From: an uncultured Shimia sp.
GTDB taxonomy: Bacteria; Pseudomonadota; Alphaproteobacteria; Rhodobacterales; Rhodobacteraceae
NCBI GenBank assembly: GCA_937897325.1
Contig: CALCOY010000024.1
Location: forward strand, 1 to 64,000
Direction of reading: 5' to 3'
DNA: 64,000 nucleotides
Positions within the stretch are counted from its first letter, which is position 1. The number at the start of each line of letters is the position of its first letter. Below are positions 61,155 to 64,000 of the stretch, in pieces. Below the pieces are notes generated by a model. The model was given only the letters and a program-made list of their open reading frames with translations. It was not told the DNA's origin and ran no database searches. A program made the translations under genes and the position numbers.

Positions 61155-63113
61155 TCAGGATCTGTTCATACGGTTGTCGATCAGATCATCCACCACCGAA
61201 GGGTCGGCCAGCGTCGAAGTGTCACCAAGGGCGCCAAAGTCATCCTCTGCGATTTTGCGCAGGATCCGTCGCATGATCTTGCCCGACCGTGTCTTCGGCA
61301 AACCTGGCGCCCACTGGATAAGATCGGGCGCGGCGATCGGTCCGATCTCGGTCCGGACCCATGTGCGCAATTCCTTGCGGAGATCTTCGGTCGGTTCCTG
61401 ATCGTTCATCAGCGTCACGTAGCAGTATATGCCTTGGCCCTTGATGTTGTGCGGGTAGCCGACTACAGCGGCTTCGGCCACTTTGGCGTGGGCGACCAGC
61501 GCGCTTTCAACTTCCGCCGTGCCCATCCTGTGGCCCGAAACGTTGATCACGTCATCCACGCGGCCCGTGATCCAGAAGTCGCCATCTTCATCGCGGCGAC
61601 AACCGTCGCCGGTGAAGTAGTAGCCCTTGTAGTCTGAGAAGTAGGTCTTTTCGAAGCGCTCATGATCGCCCCAGACTGTGCGCATTTGTCCGGGCCAACT
61701 GTCGGCCATGCAGAGCACGCCCTCGACACCGTCCCCTTCGATGATCTCGCCACTGGTCGGATCCAGGACAATGGGCTTGATCCCGAAGAAAGGCTTCTGC
61801 GCAGCACCTGGCTTGGTTGCATGTGCGCCGGGCAGGGGGGTCATCAAATGCCCGCCAGTTTCGGTCTGCCACCACGTATCGACGATCGGGCATTTGCCTT
61901 TGCCGACAACATCATTGTACCAGTTCCAAGCCTCGGGATTGATAGGTTCGCCCACGGTGCCGAGAATGCGCAAGCTGCTCAGATCTGAATTCGTAACGAA
62001 GTCGTTGCCTTGACCCATCAGCGCTCGAATGGCTGTTGGGGCGGTGTAGAACTGGTTGACCTTGTGCTTCTCGCAGACCTGCCAGAAGCGGGAGGCATCG
62101 GGGTAGGTCGGCACGCCTTCAAACATCACTGTTGTGGCCCCGTTGGCGAGCGGGCCATATACGATGTAGCTGTGCCCGGTAACCCAGCCCACATCCGCCG
62201 TGCACCAGAAGATATCGCCCTCGTGGTAGTCGAATGTGATCTCGTGCGTCATGGCCGCATAGACGAGATACCCGCCTGTCGTATGCACAACGCCTTTGGG
62301 CTGCCCTGTCGAGCCGGAGGTGTACAGAATAAAGAGCGGATCTTCCGCGGCCATTTCCTCGGGTGGGCAGTCGTTGCCCGCCTTCTCGGCCTCTTCGTGT
62401 AGCCAATGGTCGAGGCCATCGCGCCAGGCGATCTGTTGACCCGTCCGTTTGACAACCAGGCATTTGACCTCGTCAAAGTCGTTCAGCAGAGCCTGGTTCA
62501 CATTGTCCTTGAGGTTTGTGACCCGCCCGCCTCGGGGGGCGCCATCCGCCGTGATCACGAGCTTTGCATCGCAGCCATTCACGCGCGCGCTTAGGGCGTC
62601 GGGCGAAAAGCCCGCGAAAACGATGGAATGGATCGCGCCGATTCGCGCGCAGGCCAGCATTGCATAGGCGGCTTCCGGGATCATAGGCAGGTAGATGACA
62701 ACCCGGTCGCCCTTGCCAACACCTAGGCTCTTGAGGACGTTGGCCATTTTGCTGACGCTGGCGTGCAGATCCTTGTAGGTGATGTGCTGGGCGTCGTCGT
62801 CGGGGCTGTCAGGCTCCCAGATGATCGCCGTCTGGTCGCTGCGGGTTTCTAGATGCCGGTCTATGCAGTTTGCGGCGACGTTCAGCGTGCCATCTTCGAA
62901 CCATTTGATGTCCACATTCCCGAAGTCGTACTTGGTATTCTTCACGACCGAGTAGGGTTTGATCCAGTCGATCCGCTTGCCATGTTCTCCCCAGAATGCT
63001 TCGGGGTCGGCAATGGAGGCTGCATACATCTCATCGTATTTGGCGGCATCAACATGCGCCTTGGCGGCCAGATCGGATGCGGGTGGATATGTTGGGTTTG
63101 CAGTGTTGGACAT
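61155..63113 (-). CDS. acs: Acetyl-coenzyme A synthetase
   Basis: A 652-residue AMP-forming ligase converting acetate to acetyl-CoA. [19 protein letters not shown] is the ATP-binding P-loop, [10 protein letters not shown] the A5 motif, and [11 protein letters not shown] holds the catalytic lysine that is regulated by acetylation in this family. GGAGGAG precedes ATG 63113. It could consume acetyl units from the carnitine and acyl pathways nearby. Upstream lies the TTTGTG-N8-CACAAA dyad. Confidence 0.94.
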   Translation of the reverse strand: MSNTANPTYPPASDLAAKAHVDAAKYDEMYAASIADPEAFWGEHGKRIDWIKPYSVVKNTKYDFGNVDIKWFEDGTLNVAANCIDRHLETRSDQTAIIWEPDSPDDDAQHITYKDLHASVSKMANVLKSLGVGKGDRVVIYLPMIPEAAYAMLACARIGAIHSIVFAGFSPDALSARVNGCDAKLVITADGAPRGGRVTNLKDNVNQALLNDFDEVKCLVVKRTGQQIAWRDGLDHWLHEEAEKAGNDCPPEEMAAEDPLFILYTSGSTGQPKGVVHTTGGYLVYAAMTHEITFDYHEGDIFWCTADVGWVTGHSYIVYGPLANGATTVMFEGVPTYPDASRFWQVCEKHKVNQFYTAPTAIRALMGQGNDFVTNSDLSSLRILGTVGEPINPEAWNWYNDVVGKGKCPIVDTWWQTETGGHLMTPLPGAHATKPGAAQKPFFGIKPIVLDPTSGEIIEGDGVEGVLCMADSWPGQMRTVWGDHERFEKTYFSDYKGYYFTGDGCRRDEDGDFWITGRVDDVINVSGHRMGTAEVESALVAHAKVAEAAVVGYPHNIKGQGIYCYVTLMNDQEPTEDLRKELRTWVRTEIGPIAAPDLIQWAPGLPKTRSGKIMRRILRKIAEDDFGALGDTSTLADPSVVDDLIDNRMNRS

Positions 63114-63582
63114 CTGGGCTCCTCCCTGTGGCCGGTGGTCTTGTCAGAGGCAGAGATGTGCCTTGCGGCTCATTCTGTAGGTCCTCCCTCATCGCGGGTC
63201 ATATTAACCAGGACTAAAAAGAAAGGAATAAGGGTCGGAAATCTTTGGATTTTATTGTAAAGGGCTTTCCGGTGCTTCTCCTGTTTTGTGAAGATTTCCA
63301 CAAAAACTGTAAATTACCCTGCGATTCCGAAGGATTGCCTGTTAATAGCCACCTCCTCCCAAGGCGGCATGCCCGACCAAAGTACCAGCGAAACAAACTG
63401 CCGTCACGGGGTCTTGGGCGGATATTTTGTTGCGTCGGCTCAGGAAGGCTGTGCCAAGTTTCGCGTTTTTCGAGAGCTAGCAGATTGAACCACCCCAAAT
63501 AAGGGTTCTTGGCACTTTCGAAGGCGCGCGCTAGCTTGCCAGCGCAGCGCGGGCTCAGATCCGCGCCCCAAGGGAGATACAT
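63114..63582. other. 469-base divergent promoter region
   Basis: It lies between acs (minus) and the TRAP binding protein gene (plus). No gene or RNA was recognised. The only clear dyad is at 63285-63304. AAGGGAG before 63583 is the TRAP gene's ribosome-binding site. Confidence 0.5.
63285..63304. promoter_or_regulatory. Dyad TTTGTG-N8-CACAAA upstream of acs
   Basis: A 6-bp perfect inverted repeat with an eight-base spacer, 172 bases upstream of acs and 279 upstream of the TRAP gene. It has the same arms and spacing as the dyad next to the XRE regulator gene at 43398-43417. Confidence 0.4.
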
Positions 63583-64000
63583 CATGAACAAGATCGCAAT
63601 GGGGGCCGTTGTCGGCACCCTGACTTTTGGTTTTGCACTGGAAGCCGCAGCAACGGAATGGAATGTCAGCGTCTGGGGCAAGCGGCGCGCTTTCACCGAA
63701 CACATCGAAAAACTGGCGGAACTGGTCAACGAAAAAACAGGCGGTGAATTCACCATGAATGTCAGCTACGGTGGCCTGTCCAAAAACCGCGAAAACCTTG
63801 ACGGGATCAGTATCGGGGCCTTCGAGATGGCGCAGTTCTGTGCGGGCTATCACCCGGATAAAAACCGACTGATCACGGTGTTGGAACTGCCATTCCTGGG
63901 TGTTGAAACGCTGGAACAGGAGGTGGCTGTCAGCCATGCTGTTTATGATCACCCCGCCGTTGCAGATGAGATGGCACAGTGGAATGCCAAGTTGCTCATG
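63583..64000 (+). CDS. TRAP transporter substrate-binding protein, DctP family (partial)
   Basis: The gene runs off the window end after 139 codons. It begins with a Sec signal peptide (MNKIAMGAVVGTLTFGFALEAAA), followed by EWNVSVWGKRRAFTEHIEKLAEL and GGEFTMNVSYGG, the opening of DctP-type receptors for carboxylates. LELPFLGVETLEQEV continues the fold. AAGGGAGATACATC precedes ATG 63583. The permease subunits DctQ and DctM would be expected beyond the window. Confidence 0.85.

Noticed and set aside
1-64000. tRNA, rRNA, riboswitch and CRISPR array
   Set aside because: The larger intergenic regions were read for cloverleaf arms, conserved riboswitch cores and regularly spaced repeats; none was found. 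A covariance-model search would be decisive.

Overview
The window looks like a chromosomal segment of a marine alphaproteobacterium of the Rhodobacterales (Roseobacter group). Evidence: many solute uptake systems of kinds common there (two tripartite tricarboxylate transporters, two CUT2-type sugar ABC transporters, the start of a TRAP binding protein), a carnitine catabolic module with a fused dehydrogenase-thioesterase, a PA14/RTX/Hint secreted protein, DUF2244, DUF3726 and DUF3299 proteins, and core genes (metG, carA, yqeY, adk, acs) of alphaproteobacterial type. The sequence is moderately GC-rich by eye. All family names come from reading the proteins; no search was run.

Layout. 1-7.7 kb is an accessory, partly decayed region: a small mobile-element protein, the C-terminal stub of a TraG/VirD4 coupling protein, a sarcosine-oxidase-like flavoenzyme, a nickel/cobalt exporter with its DmeR-like repressor and palindromic operator, a flavoprotein with an ACR3-like carrier (possibly arsenic), a stub of a CobW GTPase and a stub of an IS3-family transposase. 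7.75-9.45 kb encodes the PA14-RTX-Hint protein. 9.6-20.6 kb is a carbohydrate locus: two dehydrogenases, a small alpha/beta-barrel protein, two LacI regulators and two ABC transporters; three promoter sites share a GTTAC-N2-GTAAC operator (one with a single half-site mismatch). 20.7-22.5 kb holds a phosphoesterase and a Nei-type DNA glycosylase.

23.1-30.6 kb is a seven-gene operon on the minus strand: TctC-TctB-TctA, an atypical M19 dipeptidase homologue, a 561-residue protein of unknown function, a DUF3726 protein and an Ldh-family dehydrogenase. This is my best candidate for an undescribed pathway. 30.8-33.9 kb is a probable zinc-related operon (ZrgA-like His-rich protein, LolD-like ATPase, MacB-like permease, DUF3299). 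34.4-38.7 kb has a chemoreceptor and methionyl-tRNA synthetase. 39.0-42.5 kb is the carnitine module. 42.5-51.8 kb is mixed housekeeping and accessory genes (XRE regulator, desaturase, EamA exporter, UbiH-type hydroxylase, nucleotidase, GntR regulator, a glycosyltransferase with an MshEN domain, carA, yqeY).

52.4-58.8 kb is a second carboxylate module: TctCBA diverges from an AMACR-type racemase, an aromatic-ring-type FAD monooxygenase and a PHP phosphoesterase, with a perfect 19-bp inverted repeat in the shared promoter. 58.8-64 kb has an AraC regulator, a flavin reductase, adk, acs and the start of a TRAP binding protein. No rRNA, tRNA or CRISPR array was recognised.
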